Below, one piece after another: positions 5,293 through 5,719 of a stretch of DNA of 5,719 nucleotides. Source of the DNA: Patescibacteria group bacterium (GTDB lineage: Bacteria > Patescibacteriota > JABMPQ01 > JAHIRA01); the NCBI GenBank assembly GCA_018818905.1, contig JAHIRA010000129.1:1-5719 (forward strand). Direction: 5' to 3'. Numbering within the stretch: position 1 is the stretch's first letter; each line of letters opens with the position of its first letter. Position numbers and translations under genes: made by a program. A model generated the notes under the pieces. That model saw only the letters and a list, made by a program, of their open reading frames with translations. It did not search any database and was not told where the DNA came from.

Positions 5293-5719
5293 ATGCCAGA
5301 AAAAGCTGAATTTTTGAAGAATAGAAAAGAGAAACTGGAAAAACTTAAAGACAAGAAGATTAACCCTTTTCCCTCAATCTCCAAGCGCGACACTTCTTGC
5401 CTAACTGCTGCCAAAAAGTTTGATAATCTGAAAGACAAAACTATAGTTCTAGCTGGAAGGGTTAAACTTCTGAGACTACATGGTGGATCTTGTTTTATCA
5501 ATCTTTATGATGGTTCAGGTGTATTTCAGCTTTTTGTTTCCAAAAAAGAAGTTGGGCCAGAGAAATACCAAGAGCTCAAACTCTATGATGTGGGAGATAT
5601 TTTGGAAGCTTCCGGCACTCTCTTTAAGACCAAAAAAGGGGAGAAAACCCTTATGGTTGACAGCTTTGCCCTTTTGACCAAATCACTTAGACCTCTTCCG
5701 GAAAAATGGCATGGTCTCA
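5293..5719 (+). CDS. lysS: Lysyl-tRNA synthetase, class II, N-terminal part (runs off the window)
   Basis: LysS attaches lysine to tRNA-Lys using ATP. The first 142 codons of an expected roughly 490-500 are present, with no stop before the right edge. Residues 1-25 are a charged helix (FLKNRKEKLEKLKD) leading into INPFP (23-27), as in the family. Residues about 50-130 form the OB-fold anticodon-binding domain, with VLAGRVKLLRLHGGSCFINLYDGSG split over 52-76, YDVGDILEASGTLFKTKKGE (98-117) and LLTKSLRPLPEKWHGL (127-142). That last segment is a hallmark of bacterial LysRS linking the OB fold to the catalytic domain. Class II motifs 1-3 are beyond the edge, so catalytic integrity cannot be judged. 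The ATG at 5293 is forced: in-frame stops TAA and TAG stand at 5281-5286. The ribosome-binding site is weak (AGAAAAAG). It has its own promoter and an upstream terminator, so it begins a new transcription unit. Confidence 0.95.
   Translation, partial: MPEKAEFLKNRKEKLEKLKDKKINPFPSISKRDTSCLTAAKKFDNLKDKTIVLAGRVKLLRLHGGSCFINLYDGSGVFQLFVSKKEVGPEKYQELKLYDVGDILEASGTLFKTKKGEKTLMVDSFALLTKSLRPLPEKWHGL

Noticed and set aside
5480..5677. 65-codon frame inside lysS on the + strand
   Set aside because: It is a shadow of the lysS reading frame, which translates to clear LysRS OB-fold sequence throughout.

Overview
The window looks like bacterial chromosome of moderately low GC (about 40% by eye). It is densely packed with housekeeping genes, all on the + strand. 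Compact overlapping genes, few Shine-Dalgarno sites in front of the large genes, a variant FolD and the gene order would fit a small-genome, uncultured lineage such as the Candidate Phyla Radiation (Patescibacteria). This placement is an inference from style; no marker gene here settles it. There is no CRISPR array, tRNA, rRNA, transposase or insertion sequence.

Layout. Bases 3-215 are the 3' end of a membrane protein that is probably MreD. It is followed after 2 nt by mrdA (PBP2, 218-2224), then ribBA (about 2199-3410), which overlaps mrdA, then folD (3407-4234), which overlaps ribBA by an ATGA. These four genes look like one translationally coupled operon joining elongasome cell-wall synthesis to flavin and folate cofactor supply. 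A sigma70-type promoter (4244-4272) then drives greA (4302-4766), which ends at a bidirectional-looking hairpin terminator (4772-4804). The window closes with the first 142 codons of lysS (from 5293), which has its own very good promoter (5219-5247).

The least ordinary part is 4767-5220, between greA and lysS. A consensus -35 box sits in the loop of the greA terminator, and a second strong terminator lies at 5183-5220. Together they could bound a transcript of about 400 nt. That transcript would carry a 10-nt perfect complement to the 16S rRNA 3' end with no usable start codon behind it. It would also carry a 64-codon, Cys/Trp-containing small ORF (4942-5136) with a proper AAGGAG ribosome-binding site. 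I recognise neither the protein nor an RNA family. This is the best candidate for something undescribed, but it may be only a small orphan gene or a degenerate intergenic region.

How the genes work together: MreD and PBP2 belong to the rod-shape peptidoglycan machine. RibBA makes both riboflavin precursors and FolD interconverts one-carbon folates. GreA rescues backtracked RNA polymerase and LysS charges tRNA-Lys. The last two are separate transcription units.
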